NCBI GenBank assembly: GCA_024196135.1 | Contig: JAMQCK010000738.1 | Span: 1-16,769, forward strand | Source: Pleurotus ostreatus/Saccharomyces cerevisiae fusant | Lineage: Eukaryota > Opisthokonta | Reading direction: 5' to 3' | DNA length: 16,769 bases | Part shown: positions 1-9,285 of the stretch, one piece after another | Numbering within the stretch: the stretch's first letter is position 1 | Layout of the letters: each line of letters opens with the position of its first letter | Position numbers and translations under genes: made by a program | Notes under the pieces: generated by a model | Database searches by the model: none | What the model was told of the DNA's origin: nothing | The model's input: only the letters and a program-made list of their open reading frames with translations

Positions 1-24
1 CAGCGGCTAATATCGCCGCGCAAG

Positions 25-73
25 GTGAGCGACGCTCAAGGATTCAAGTTGACTTTCACTGAGCTCTACCCAG
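25..73 (+). other. Possible 5' UTR intron of the first F-box gene
   Basis: A 49-nt stretch starts GTGAGC, contains branch-like TTGAC and CACTGAG, and ends CTACCCAG two bases before the proposed start codon at 75. Its length matches the other introns in the window. The short sequence upstream (1-24) does not give an open frame that joins the F-box frame, so if the intron is real it probably lies in the 5' untranslated region, or the true first exon lies outside the window. Confidence 0.4.
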
Positions 74-74
74 T

Positions 75-1465
75 ATGGCTGCGGGCATGAACGCGCGCGA
101 GTTGGCACTCGGCAGAGACGGACAGGGCAGCAATGCGCAATTGATCCCCGCTGGTACGTCCCCTCGTCGTACAAGCCGTAGACAAAGATAAATGAGATTT
201 CAGGTCACGAATGGGAATACGCCTCCTTCTCGCGCCTTGGGTCCACCTTACTGGCAGCCAAAGCGGATTCGCCTGTTGACGTTGGGAGGCCGGACAAGTG
301 CTTCATCGACCGTCTGCCGAACGAGCTTCTCGGCGCGATTTTTCTCATTTGCGGAGGCCCAAACCCCGCCTCCATCTATCCGTGCTACGAACTCATGCAC
401 GACCGCACCTTTCAAGACTATGACGGCGACTTCTACAGCGAGGCCGCGATAGTTCTCGGGAGCGTCTGCGGGCGATGGCGCGTGATCACGCGCAATCACC
501 CGATCTTATGGACAATTGTAGATGTTGCATACCCAAGGGGCGATGCCTTCGCTACCCTGAAGCGCTGTCTAGAGTTCTCCGCTGGCCTACCTCTCGCGCT
601 TCAGATATGCGGCTGGGGTATCGGGCCTGTCGATGACCGCTTCATGCGCCTCGTTGCCGCGAATGCCCATCGCTGGACGGAAATATCCATCAGGCTGTTC
701 AAAGAACTTGAAAGCCTAGAGCCTTTGCTATCGACGCCGCCAGAGTCTTTTTCCTCACTCCAGAGAGCCCACATTGACATTGCGCTCTGTTTGACTCACG
801 GATCAAGCATAGACACGTCGCTGTGGCGCATGTTCATGCGCTCGCCTCATCTACGCGTGGTTGACTGGACACATGCAGCATACATCCGAGCGGGAATATC
901 CCTCGCACCCCTGCACCAACTTACACATGTAGGGCTTCACGATGCAAAGCCAGACATGCTCCCGCCCATTCTCAGCATGTGCGTCAATCTCGAAGTTCTC
1001 GTTATCAGTATCTTCCTCGACCCATTCGCTGCCGATCCTTCTCACGATTGTCCATCATACCACCTACCCCACTTGCGAGACCTGTTGCTGTGCGGGTCAT
1101 ACGACTGGTCCATCTTACTTTCTTGTCTCATCGCTCCTGCGCTCCAACGTCTCGAGATGTCGAAGACGAAGATCTACCGCTCTGCGATAGAGCGTATGCT
1201 CAGAAGATCATCCGCGCGCCTCCAAATGTTTGGCATGCATTGGCTGGTGACTGGACAGGCGGAGGACGTCGTAGCTCTCCTACGCGGACCATCTATGAAG
1301 GATCTGCAGATTTTGCTCTATGAGAGCTACTTCGAAGGTCTCATAGAAGAATGGGAAGCAAGGTTTGACCCCAGGCCTTTTATTCCGAGCCATGTCTCGT
1401 TCTACACAACAAGTGCGCTGCAGGCAGAGGAATTGTATGGGATGATGCCTCGGCAAATGTCGTAG
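75..1465 (+). CDS. F-box protein with LRR-like C-terminal region (paralogue 1)
   Basis: Probable substrate-recognition subunit of an SCF ubiquitin ligase; the substrate is unknown. Proposed exons are 75-153 and 204-1465, giving 446 residues. The 50-nt intron begins GTACGT, ends TTTCAG, and joins in phase 1 with an open frame on both sides. It is needed because the long exon has an in-frame stop at 179-181 and no in-frame ATG before 395, which lies beyond the F-box core. The F-box begins near residue 63 (RLPNELLGAIFLICGG). After an insert of about 30 residues it resumes with VCGRWRVITRNHPILWTIVD, the conserved Cys-x-x-Trp...Leu-Trp half. The remainder is leucine-rich, ends near PSHVSFYT and resembles degenerate LRRs. 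It is clearly related to the minus-strand F-box gene at 3877-5419. The start is the weakest part: ATG 75 is the first in-frame ATG, but a further intron may precede it. Confidence 0.82.
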
Positions 1466-1546
1466 ATAATCGAAACCCGGACTTGTATACTGAAGCTACT
1501 GAAAATCTACTGAAGCTGTCGAATACGATTGTACTGTGCTATCCCA

Positions 1547-3139
1547 TCAGTTCAGGTCACCACATTTCAACGACCAGAACGTATTGCCGCCGAATAAAGG
1601 CTCCTTCTGCCTGTACTCGGCCGTGTCTGTGACCGTGAGGTGGACGATACGGTCGTTAGGAATATGTTGGATGAACAGATCGCTGAGATGATTGTGTACG
1701 AAGTGCATGACATGCGGATAAGCAATACTCGGATTGGCATCTGGAGCAAAGTACGTGCGCTCGGAGGCAGGGTTGCCGAAGCTGTGCACTTGGAAGAAGT
1801 CCAATTGCCTACACCATACCATGAGTTGAATCATGTCTACTTCTGTCACCGCTGTCTGACTTAATATCTCTAGGACCCGGAGGTCCTCGACCGGGAAGAG
1901 AAACAGCCGCGGCAGTCTAGTGAAGCCCTCCAAGCGAAGGTGGCGCAGGGCGAAGAATGACGCGCAAATAGTCTGCGTGAGAGACCCGTAATCCTGCGAT
2001 ACCTGATCCCCGCACGTGAAGGATATGGTCACAGAAAGGATGTTGGGGAGTCGAGGGCGCAAGGCATCCAGGACGGGTACCAGCATATCGTGCTTGTATG
2101 TGAGGTCCTCGTTCAAGCATGGTTGAGAAATAGATATGTGAACTTGAGTTAATTCATGCGCATAACCCTCGCAGAATGGGAGCAGCAGGCCGAGGCCGTC
2201 CCAGAAAGGCCGTATATCTTCGTCACGAAAGAGTTTACGCAACTCAACCTTCGTCCCGACGTAGATGCTGAGCCTATTGCCATGAAATGCGCCGTCTTTA
2301 GGCAAGGAAGCGGTATACGCGATGAAGGTCTGGCGCTTGCTACGCTTGTTCTCATGGCGTGGATCTACGTTGCCACCTGCAGTGTAGCCACGCGAAAGAT
2401 GGGGGCTCCTTGGATCCCCAGGACTCTGCGTCGTGCAGCCAATAAGGGAAGCCGGCGCACGAGAGCCGCCACCGCCCGAGTTGTGGCTGAACTGCGCCGT
2501 GTGATTCGACGGGCCGGCCTGCGAAGCACTCGCATAGCCGGGAGCGCCAGTCGTGCCAGATGGTCCTGCACCAGATGTGGCCGGTGGCTCTCCGGTCGAC
2601 GCGCGGAGAGTCGGAGGAACAGGTCGACCGTAAGAGGTGTTACTGGACTGAGCGTCGTTGTTGGGTCCATCGGCATCAGCCTCCTCGGTAGAATCAGGCG
2701 TAGCAGGCGAGTTGGGATCGTCGCCGTCGTCAGAGGGATATGAGCTGGTCTGTATGATGGCATCTGTGAGACGATTCAGTGCATGATCATGCACACGCGT
2801 CTGTTGTTCGATCGCATGCAAGATCTGCTCGAGGACGACTTTTCCACTGGAAGGTTGTGTTATCCCATCAAAAATAGGGCCGTTATTCGCAGGGGAGGTC
2901 GTGGTGTTGGGACTGTGAGTGAGATGAGAGCGCGTGAGATTGCGGCGCAAGGGGATGCCGCTAATGATTCGTCCGAATACGCCTCGTCGTCGGACATCAG
3001 TCGGCGTAGTGCGAGCGTAAGCCCCCGGCGCCGGACCAGCCGGTGAGGAGGACGCTGCGTTCTGGGCATTCGCTGCAGTATAGTCAGTCACCTGGTGAAG
3101 TGGACCATGCGTCAGAAAGTGCGCACTATGAGAAGACAT
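1547..3139 (-). CDS. Hypothetical protein, disordered N-terminus and leucine-rich C-terminus
   Basis: I do not recognise the family. The single open exon encodes 530 residues from ATG 3139; the frame extends further upstream, but only with non-ATG codons. Residues 1-60 are low complexity, followed by a basic stretch (VRRRGVFGRIISG). A short helical, possibly coiled-coil segment follows (VVLEQILHAIEQQTRVHDHA), then about 150 residues rich in Pro, Ser, Gly and Thr. The last 240 residues are ordered and leucine-rich (for example LRHLRLEGFTRLPRLFLFPV), resembling the LRR-like tails of fungal F-box proteins, but no F-box is visible. It is convergent with the first F-box gene (81 nt between stop codons). 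It is intronless, unlike every other gene here except for the long last exons of the F-box genes. No catalytic motif, signal peptide or membrane segment is visible. Confidence 0.65.
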   Translation of the reverse strand: MSSHSAHFLTHGPLHQVTDYTAANAQNAASSSPAGPAPGAYARTTPTDVRRRGVFGRIISGIPLRRNLTRSHLTHSPNTTTSPANNGPIFDGITQPSSGKVVLEQILHAIEQQTRVHDHALNRLTDAIIQTSSYPSDDGDDPNSPATPDSTEEADADGPNNDAQSSNTSYGRPVPPTLRASTGEPPATSGAGPSGTTGAPGYASASQAGPSNHTAQFSHNSGGGGSRAPASLIGCTTQSPGDPRSPHLSRGYTAGGNVDPRHENKRSKRQTFIAYTASLPKDGAFHGNRLSIYVGTKVELRKLFRDEDIRPFWDGLGLLLPFCEGYAHELTQVHISISQPCLNEDLTYKHDMLVPVLDALRPRLPNILSVTISFTCGDQVSQDYGSLTQTICASFFALRHLRLEGFTRLPRLFLFPVEDLRVLEILSQTAVTEVDMIQLMVWCRQLDFFQVHSFGNPASERTYFAPDANPSIAYPHVMHFVHNHLSDLFIQHIPNDRIVHLTVTDTAEYRQKEPLFGGNTFWSLKCGDLN

Positions 3140-3302
3140 GATGACTTCGAGGACGACGGGTGTGAGGAGTTGGAAAGGTCCTGATCGTTGAGGGCGTCGT
3201 AGGCGTGATAAATCGAGTAAGTGATAGGCGTCAAGACGTAGAGCGCAGCTCTGTCGTGGTGTAGTAGGCTCGTTGATGGTGCCCACTCTTTACTTTCCAT
3301 CG

Positions 3303-3310
3303 CTTATAAG
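3303..3310 (-). promoter_or_regulatory. Candidate TATA box for the 1547-3139 gene
   Basis: CTTATAAG (a palindrome) lies about 165 nt upstream of ATG 3139. If used, it implies a 5' leader of roughly 130 nt. Position and motif are the only evidence. Confidence 0.3.
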
Positions 3311-3536
3311 CCCAACGCAGACCGCGTGAGAGAGCCGTCAGACAATAGCGGCACGCACAATAAGAGTCAGCTCGATTGTCGTGCGGCGTTCAGGGAAGAC
3401 AACAGCGGTGAAGGCTTATTCTTGCCGGTCTGCGAAGAAACGTTGCATCGACCTGCGTGAAGGTCCGACCAACCGTGTATTGTCCTTCATTCAAGCATAC
3501 CTGTCAGTTGATATCACGCAACCCGGTATTGTTGAC

Positions 3537-3722
3537 CTACAATTGGGTGGCCGCAATCCCACGGAATGTGGGTGCCTCGACTCGGAAGAATGGGGAGACA
3601 TAAATTGAGTCCAGCGGCCCGGCAGAGAAAAGGGAGGTAGCGTCAGCTTGGATGCGCCGTAGGATGGTCTGATCGCTAATATTTCCTGAGTTTGAGACCG
3701 CAGAAAGAGTGAACAGGGTCAA
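3537..3722 (-). pseudogene. Possible degenerate coding fragment
   Basis: About 61 codons are open on the minus strand with no ATG. The composition is amphipathic and leucine/arginine-balanced, unlike the frayed shadow frames elsewhere. It could be the remains of another LRR-type F-box relative, as both neighbours have leucine-rich tails, but no specific homology is recognised. It could equally be chance. Confidence 0.2.
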
Positions 3723-3876
3723 GCAACGACTTCAAGATGGCGGTCGAAAAGAGAAGAACGGCAAATGCCGAACAAATGATTCCGGTGACATGCGCCACAC
3801 GTGGGACTTAATGCAAGGCAGCCTCGCATGGACAATTGTACTACGCTACAATGATACTGCGGGAACTATGATACAC

Positions 3877-5419
3877 CTATTGCAGTTGTCTCAAGGCAGC
3901 CTCTGCCTCGTAGTAGCACTCTGTATATACTCTTACATGCGATGGAACGACCTGCGCCACCGCCTGGAACGCCTCCTCATCCCGGCGGTTCCAATTCGCC
4001 AGGTATCGCAAAACGCGGAGCGACTTCAACGGCTGGCTGTGAAGAAGCGCCATAGTATCCTCCCGATGCCCGATCTTCGGATGCGCCCAGTTGAGCATCT
4101 GCAGCTGCGCGCCGGACCGGGCCAGCATGCGCTCGATGGCCTTCCCATGGAAGGTCTGAGGCGTGACGTCGAGCCGCCTCAGTCCAGGAAGCTCGAGGTG
4201 GTCGTACATCCAGCCGAAGTCGTATTTCTCAGATCCTAGCATGAGGGTGTGCAGATAAGGCGCATGCACGATCTTGCGCGAGCGGAGGCGAGGGGAAGTG
4301 CCGCTGACGTTGTCGAACCAGGCTCGCAAGACTTGCAGCCGCGTGCAGCGCTCGAGGATGGAGAGAATCTCCGTCGCATTGTGTTCCAGATGGACGCCAA
4401 CAAGCGTCAGGTTCTCCATGCGGCACTGGTTAGCGGCCAGCACGGAAGGGTTCGTCCACCAGTTGATCGCCTGCAAGTGAGGCGACGCGTAGAACAGCTC
4501 GTGCAGCATCACGATGGGGTCGCCCAAGAAAGACCCCACGGGATAAGCCTCGACTGACACGCGCCGAAGCGAGGAAAACCCTCCGTGGAAAACGCTGAGC
4601 AAGGGAGCAACCAGAGCATGCTCAGTCGCAATGATCATTGAGATGCTTTCCCAGCGACGCGCGTTCAGCGCCACGATGCGCATCAAGGGTACGAGGACGC
4701 CCTCGTTGTCGAGCTTCTCACGAAGGAGAGCGTTTGGACGGTCCAACAAGTCGAGCTCGAGGGAGAGAGGGAGCGAGGCGGAGTGTTGTAGGCAAAAGTC
4801 GAGCACGAATAGGTCACTCTTCTTGGGCGCGGCGATGTCGACGAGGGTCCACAGGCGAGGGTCACCCCGTGTGACGGCGTACCACCTCTGGCAAACGTGC
4901 CCGAGGGAGATCGCAGACCTGGCGTACGACAGTCCCCCCTCCTGAGCGAAGGCGTGATCGGCGACATCGTTCCGAGGGAATCCCATCAAGGACTTCAAGT
5001 CGCCGCACATCATGAAGATCGCGGAGAGTAGCTCGGAAGGTAATTGCGCAATGTGGCATGTTGACGGTGCGTGTTCGTAGTCTATGGGGGATACTCAGTG
5101 GGGTTTGAGGGCGATTCTCCCGATATTTACCTTGCAATTCTGCCCGGTTCCTATGCACAGGCGATACACGCGCCGATACTGAGAATTAATGAGCGTCGAG
5201 CGAAGCCAGAGCAGATGGCAATATCTACCTGGCTCAGCGTCCTGCGCCAAAGCTTGCGAAAGCGGGACTCGCTGAAAGATTGCGCCACGACGCACGGGGA
5301 CCCGACGGCCTACCGCAAAACGATGAGCAGGTGAAGAGTTCAGCATCTCTCGAGCACTCACCTGCGTGCGGGTCCTGCGCAGCACGGTCAATCGACGTCT
5401 GTTGAGTCAGCTTCGGCAT
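3877..5419 (-). CDS. F-box protein with LRR-like C-terminal region (paralogue 2)
   Basis: Likely SCF ubiquitin-ligase adaptor; substrate unknown. Four exons are proposed: 5419-5362, 5309-5229, 5178-5131 and 5081-3877, giving 463 residues. The three introns (52, 50 and 49 nt) begin GTGAGT, GTAGAT and GTAAAT, end in GGTAG, CTCAG and ATAG, and all join in phase 1, which supports the model. The F-box starts near residue 76 (LPSELLSAIFMMCG) and resumes after an insert with GHVCQRWYAVTRGDPRLWTL. The leucine-rich body follows, ending near PSHVRVYT. The blocks VCxRW, LW(T)xVD, LPLxL, AIERML, QLQM and PSHV also occur in the same order in the F-box gene at 75-1465, so the two are paralogues. The N-terminal 75 residues have no recognised domain. 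An alternative start is ATG 5346 without the first intron. Confidence 0.83.
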
Positions 5420-5919
5420 TCTGTCCTGCTTCGACTGGTAAGGTCATGCGAGGGCATAGGTGTCGGGACTCGGAACACTGACCTGCAGATTAACGATACT
5501 GTGAAGGCGTCTCGCGCGCTAAAAGGAACTGGAAGAAAAAAATGTAAGGAGTGAGGCGGTTGTTATGCCTATCGTTAGGGATGGGCTGCCTTATATCTTC
5601 AAGGGCACGTTGGATACAAGGGCGTCATTGAGGCCGCAGATGGAAAATTCGACCAAGAAGAGGTCAATAGCGCGCCAAAATGGGGACTCTCCCTCCAATT
5701 CTTCGCACAGTCGTAAGAATCGAAAGCAAGAACCGTAGAGACCATCGGTTCGCGAAGCCGTGACCAACGCAACCATTCTCAGGATGACGGTAAGAGACAA
5801 CCTAGACAAGAACAATGGCGCACGGCAAGCGCCCCACAACCGGTCCGCGGACCGTCGCCCGGTGTACCGCTCAGCTGCGCCGCACGTGGCGCAACTACGC
5901 TTCGCTCCCGACACCCACC
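5420..5919. other. Divergent intergenic region, F-box gene and LysM gene
   Basis: This 500-nt stretch lies between two divergent starts and must carry both promoters. On the minus strand, ATATAAGG near 5591-5598 could be a distant TATA element for the F-box gene. No TATA-like site is seen close to the LysM start; CCAAT occurs near 5695. Open frames here lack coding character. No repeat or mobile element was seen. Confidence 0.5.
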
Positions 5920-6653
5920 ATGGCTCGCTGGTCGCAGTACGACGAAGTTAGTTCCTCTATGCTTATAAGAGATGCTCAAGTGTAATTCTGTGTGATATAG
6001 GATTCACATCGTCTGCCGGAGGGCATGACGAGGATAGGCTATGATGCGGATACGCAGAGGTATACGTTCCGAGACAGCGACGGGTCGATCTGGCAGGGAC
6101 CAGAGGGCGCGGAGTATGGGGAGATGACGCGGGGTGAGTGTATAATCGTGCGCGGAAGGAAGAGACACTTATAATACTCATGTAGTGTCCGATGGCACAC
6201 AGGGGAGCCCTGGCGAAGATGAGGACGTTGAGCAAGGTCTACCAAGTCGCTCTGATGGATACTCCCAGCTAGCAACAGACGTGGTACGTACATATCGCCC
6301 ATACGTCTCCCTCCCGTTGACTAGTCTCGTAGAACGAGCCCGTAATCCGCGGACGCGGCGTGAACACCGACGCGTATCGCAGCTTATTCCCCTTCTTCCT
6401 CATCATCGCCGTCTTTCTTCTCTTCATTTGGAAGTTCATTCTCTCCCCCAACATCCACGAGACCCCTTCCTGCCCCAACGGTCAGAGGGAATATATCGTC
6501 GAGCCCGGCGACAGCTGCTACCAGATCTCCATCGCGCACGGTATACCACTGGACAAGTTCTTCGAGTTGAATCCCAAGGTCAAATGCGATAAGCTGTATC
6601 CTGGCTCTGCTGTATGCCTTCCGCAGACGCAGGACTCATCTCCGACTGCCTGA
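5920..6653 (+). CDS. Single-pass membrane protein with C-terminal LysM domain (CBM50)
   Basis: LysM domains bind N-acetylglucosamine polymers such as chitin, so this is a plausible cell-surface or endomembrane chitin-binding protein. Exons 5920-5946, 6001-6133, 6186-6283 and 6333-6653 give 192 residues; the introns are 54, 52 and 49 nt with GTTAGT, GTGAGT and GTACGT donors, and the phases agree. The N-terminus starts MARWSQYDE and continues with a compact module (RLPEGMTRIGYDADTQRYTF ... DSDGSIWQGPEG) that I recall from other basidiomycete LysM proteins. An acidic linker follows, then a hydrophobic helix at about 105-123 (FPFFLIIAVFLLFIWKFIL) and the LysM at about 139-183 (YIVEPGDSCYQIS ... 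LNPKVKCDKLYPGSAVCLP). Cys 133, 148, 171 and 181 could form two disulfides, as in fungal LysM domains. There is no N-terminal signal peptide: topology is probably N-in/C-out with the LysM in the lumen or outside the cell. Confidence 0.92.
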
Positions 6654-7155
6654 GCCTTCCCTTCCTTCCCTCCATCTGTACCGCTCAAGAGGACCTACTA
6701 TCGGATACCAGTGTACTATACCTATTTACCTTGACATTTCTAGAGCATATATATTGGTTTGGCTATGGCAAACGTGGTCTATGGAGTCATAAATGTTCTT
6801 TCCAAGCGCACGACTTCCCCGCCGATTTGATGTTCGCGCTGACCGACGCGGTCTCGATGGGCACAGCCGCATCGGCGATCCGGCGTCGATCGGCACGTGC
6901 CGCGTTCCCCGTGCATGACGTCTTCGCGTTTTTCTTCCGGGTGGCGTGTTTCTGCTCCTATAGCGCCGCCTATAAACGCGGCTGGTCTAGCTGCTCCTTG
7001 CTCCCGACCCCCATCTCAGACGAGTTCACAGAAACTCGTAAGCGGCTGCCTTTGACGCGTCCGCTTTGGCGGGTTGTTGACGAACTCGAACAGGACGAAC
7101 GCATCAACGAATAGTACGCGACGTACGACTTTGACGAGTTCCCCATCCTGCAATC
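6654..7155 (+). other. Intergenic region: LysM 3' end and MARVEL-gene promoter
   Basis: This 502-nt stretch contains no supported gene. The plus-strand open frame across 6614-7114 overlaps the end of the LysM exon in another frame and has no domain. The region holds a clear TATA element at 6971-6976. Confidence 0.5.
6971..6976 (+). promoter_or_regulatory. Candidate TATA box of the MARVEL gene
   Basis: TATAAA in a GC-rich context (GCCGCC before, CGCGGC after), 180 nt upstream of ATG 7156, predicting a leader of about 150 nt. Motif and position only. Confidence 0.4.
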
Positions 7156-7860
7156 ATGGCCATCGACGATCATATCCGCAGAGGGCATCCCAGTGCGTTT
7201 CCCCTCTTTCACAGAAACGCGAGTTGCTGACCGCGTCTGCAGTCACCTTCGGGCTGCTGACGCTCTTCGGCATCATCACGGTGCGCATCAGCCATACTTC
7301 CTCCCTTGCGTTCCCGCTCAACGCCCATCCCCCTAGCTTGCCATCTCCGCGTGGCTTGTATCCCGCTTCAACCTGTACCATAACTACCGCAACGTCAGCG
7401 AGCGCGATCGCGTCCGCTTTGTGCTCTTCTGCTCCTGCTGGACCGTCGTCTTCTCCATCCTCTATGGCGTACTGTTCTTCACGATGTCTACGTCGATCTT
7501 CGTTAGCGTATTCTCGCACATTGTATTGTGCGTGACGCGTCGCCTGTTCCGGATACACTTGCTAACCGTCTCATAGCCTCGCGTTTACCTGGATTATGTG
7601 GACCGCCGCGGCTGCGGCGGTCACGGAGATGCTGGGCGGCGGGCTGAACTGCGACACGCAGAGGCTATTCGTCTACTGTGGGCAGCTGAATGCCCTCGAG
7701 GCTTTCTGCTGGATTATGTGGTATGTCACCATTCTCTACCACACGCGTCTCACTCAAGGAATGCAGGATCTTGGTCACCTTCACGACCGTTGTCGTGCTC
7801 ATCCGGGGCATCTTGGCTGCTCGACGCGGAGACGGGTACAGGGGTTCGCTTGTGGCGTAA
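7156..7860 (+). CDS. MARVEL-like four-helix membrane protein
   Basis: MARVEL proteins organise membrane microdomains and vesicle or junction membranes; the exact role here is unknown. Five exons are proposed: 7156-7192, 7243-7280, 7337-7527, 7577-7720 and 7767-7860, giving 167 residues. The introns are 50, 56, 49 and 46 nt and every phase matches. The N-terminus MAIDDHIRRGHP is short and basic. Helix 1 covers about 13-32 (FGLLTLFGIITLAISAWLV), helix 2 about 52-73 (VLFCSCWTVVFSILYGVLFF), helix 3 about 78-104 and helix 4 about 130-150 (CWIMWILVTFTTVVVLIRGI). The loop between helices 3 and 4 has LGGGLNCDTQRLFVYCGQLN, with two cysteines, and the tail is AARRGDGYRGSLVA. These are hallmarks I associate with fungal MARVEL-domain proteins. 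No single uninterrupted frame covers the gene; it depends on the splice model, which restores four evenly spaced helices. Confidence 0.9.
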
Positions 7861-8080
7861 GCGCTCCGGACTTAAGCTTGTGGTGTGAGTGCCTCGCGCA
7901 TAATCATCTTCTTGTGCTACGAACATTGGGGAATATGTATGTTGTATCGTCTTGGCCTTGTTGAGGTCCGTCATTGGTGGTCCTACGTTTCGATGATGTA
8001 CTGCTCCTTCCCTGCAGATTATCCTACATTATCATCATACATTGTTGCATGAATATCACGTCCAGATGCTACTGTCCACC

Positions 8081-8802
8081 TCAACCCTTCAGCAAGCCCG
8101 ACACCGTATCAATCAGCGCCCGCGCATTCGCCTGCACACTCGCATACGACGCCGTGCCACAAACCCCGCTCTCCAAATGCCTCACCAATGCGCTCGTGAG
8201 CGCAAACTCCGTCGTGCACCCCGGGCAGATCATCTCCAGCTCGTCGTGCACCGCGCTCGCGAGGTGCTGGTTCAGCGCGCTCAGCGTGCGGAACGCCTTC
8301 TCGCACTTGTCGCACTGGAAGGCGGTGCCGGTCCAGCTGCTGGCCTTGGTGGCGACGCCACCGATGACCTTCATGGGTGCGGGGGCGGAGTAGGTGCCCG
8401 GGGTGGCGTGGAGAGCGACGGGGGCGGGGGTTTGGAGGGCTTGGGTGGCGGCGATGATGTGGTAGCGAGTGACGCCGGCGTGGATGCCGGACTCGAGGTG
8501 CTGGGTGAGGGCAGATGGGGTCTTAAATTTTCCCTTCCCTCGCTTCTTTCTCTTGGTAGAGCACAGTGGGCAGGCCCACTGACGGGGCTCGTGTACCAGG
8601 GAGGCGTGATGCTGGACAAGAAGTTGACTCCAGAACAAACAACTGGCAGTAATGGATGAAAGCGTACCTGCTGAAGCCCATGCTTATCTCCCAAGGAAAG
8701 CTTGCAAGAAGCGCAGTAGTAGTGATGCCTCTGGATGTTATGCTGCCGTAGCTTCTCCTTGGTGGCGCATTGCTGAGGACATTCCTCGCATTGGAAGGCC
8801 AT
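8081..8802 (-). CDS. C2H2-type zinc-finger protein A (tandem paralogue)
   Basis: Probable nucleic-acid-binding protein; target unknown. Exons 8802-8668 and 8611-8081 are joined in phase 0 across a 56-nt intron (GTACGC...GTCCAG), giving 221 residues. Five fingers are visible: C5-C8/H21-H26, C30-C33/H46-H52, C59-C62/H83-H89, C145-C148/H161-H167 and C174-C177/H190-C196. The last is C2HC. The intron splits finger 2, and splicing restores its L-x2-H-x5-H half. Finger 3 carries a basic insert (KRKKRGKGK) between its Cys and His pairs that the neighbour lacks and that could act as a nuclear-localisation signal. Fingers 3 and 4 are separated by an Ala/Pro-rich linker of about 55 residues. The Kozak context GCCATGG supports the start. 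It is convergent with the MARVEL gene (220 nt between stop codons) and lies downstream of its paralogue on the same strand. Confidence 0.9.
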
Positions 8803-9285
8803 GGCTGCCAGAGTCGATTCCAGGTACGATGGGGGAAAGCTCAAGGCAGTCGTTCGCGAAGGGGACAAGCCATGCCGTTATATGCATTAACGGCGCAGTC
8901 GTAGTGTCATGACGAGCATGACCTATGGTAGATTTCGCACGTCTAGTCTTCTATTAGGGTCGGGTTCTCGAGAGCTGGGTCAGACGACTTATACTGTAGG
9001 CGCCCTTTATCACCGTCGAATAGGCGTGTCGGATGAATGTGATAAGTGCCCAACAACGAGAGGCAGACAAATACAGATAGTCCAACTTGAGGCAAGTGAG
9101 GATACAGCGGCAGGTATGGAGATGCGATGCAGAAGTCCGAGGTGAGTATATGCAGCAAGCAGAGAGTGAAGGCGCTGCAGCCATCTTCAATCGCCATTGA
9201 GTTTCAATCGAAGGGTATTTACCCTCAATCACTCCGGCAAGAGGGTCACAGCGAACATGCGAGCTCCGTGGATTCGCGCACACCA
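8803..9285. other. Intergenic region between the two zinc-finger genes
   Basis: This 483-nt stretch holds the promoter of gene A and the 3' region of gene B. Open frames here have no recognisable domain. No repeats or RNA genes were seen. Confidence 0.5.
8877..8883 (-). promoter_or_regulatory. Candidate TATA box of zinc-finger gene A
   Basis: The minus strand reads ATATAAC about 75 nt upstream of ATG 8802, a plausible TATA position for a short leader. A similar element precedes gene B. Confidence 0.3.

Larger units (their letters stand above)
3140..3876. other. Intergenic region with possible coding remnant
   Basis: This 737-nt gap lies between the 3' end of the second F-box gene and the start of the hypothetical gene, both on the minus strand. 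It should hold the promoter of the hypothetical gene. It also contains a minus-strand open frame at 3537-3722 without an ATG. Part of its translation (ISDQTILRRIQADATSLFSA, then YVSPFFRVEAPTFRG) looks protein-like. No splice arrangement extends it convincingly, so it may be a decayed gene fragment. No transposon ends or tRNA were seen. Confidence 0.5.

Noticed and set aside
395..1465. F-box gene starting at ATG 395
   Set aside because: This start would discard the LPNELL half of the F-box, which is clearly encoded upstream in the same frame and is reached by a consensus 50-nt intron.
5346..5419. Start of the second F-box gene at ATG 5346 without the first intron
   Set aside because: It is possible, but the model from ATG 5419 uses a perfect GTGAGT donor, a typical 52-nt length and the same phase as the other introns, so it was preferred.
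6614..7114. Plus-strand frame of 166 codons between the LysM and MARVEL genes
   Set aside because: It starts inside the LysM exon in another frame, runs through the MARVEL promoter and TATA element, and shows no domain.
8042..8659. Plus-strand frame of 205 codons over zinc-finger gene A
   Set aside because: It is antisense to five well-formed fingers and has a Gly/Arg-rich composition typical of a shadow frame. The similar plus-strand frame over gene B (9127-9969) is rejected for the same reason.
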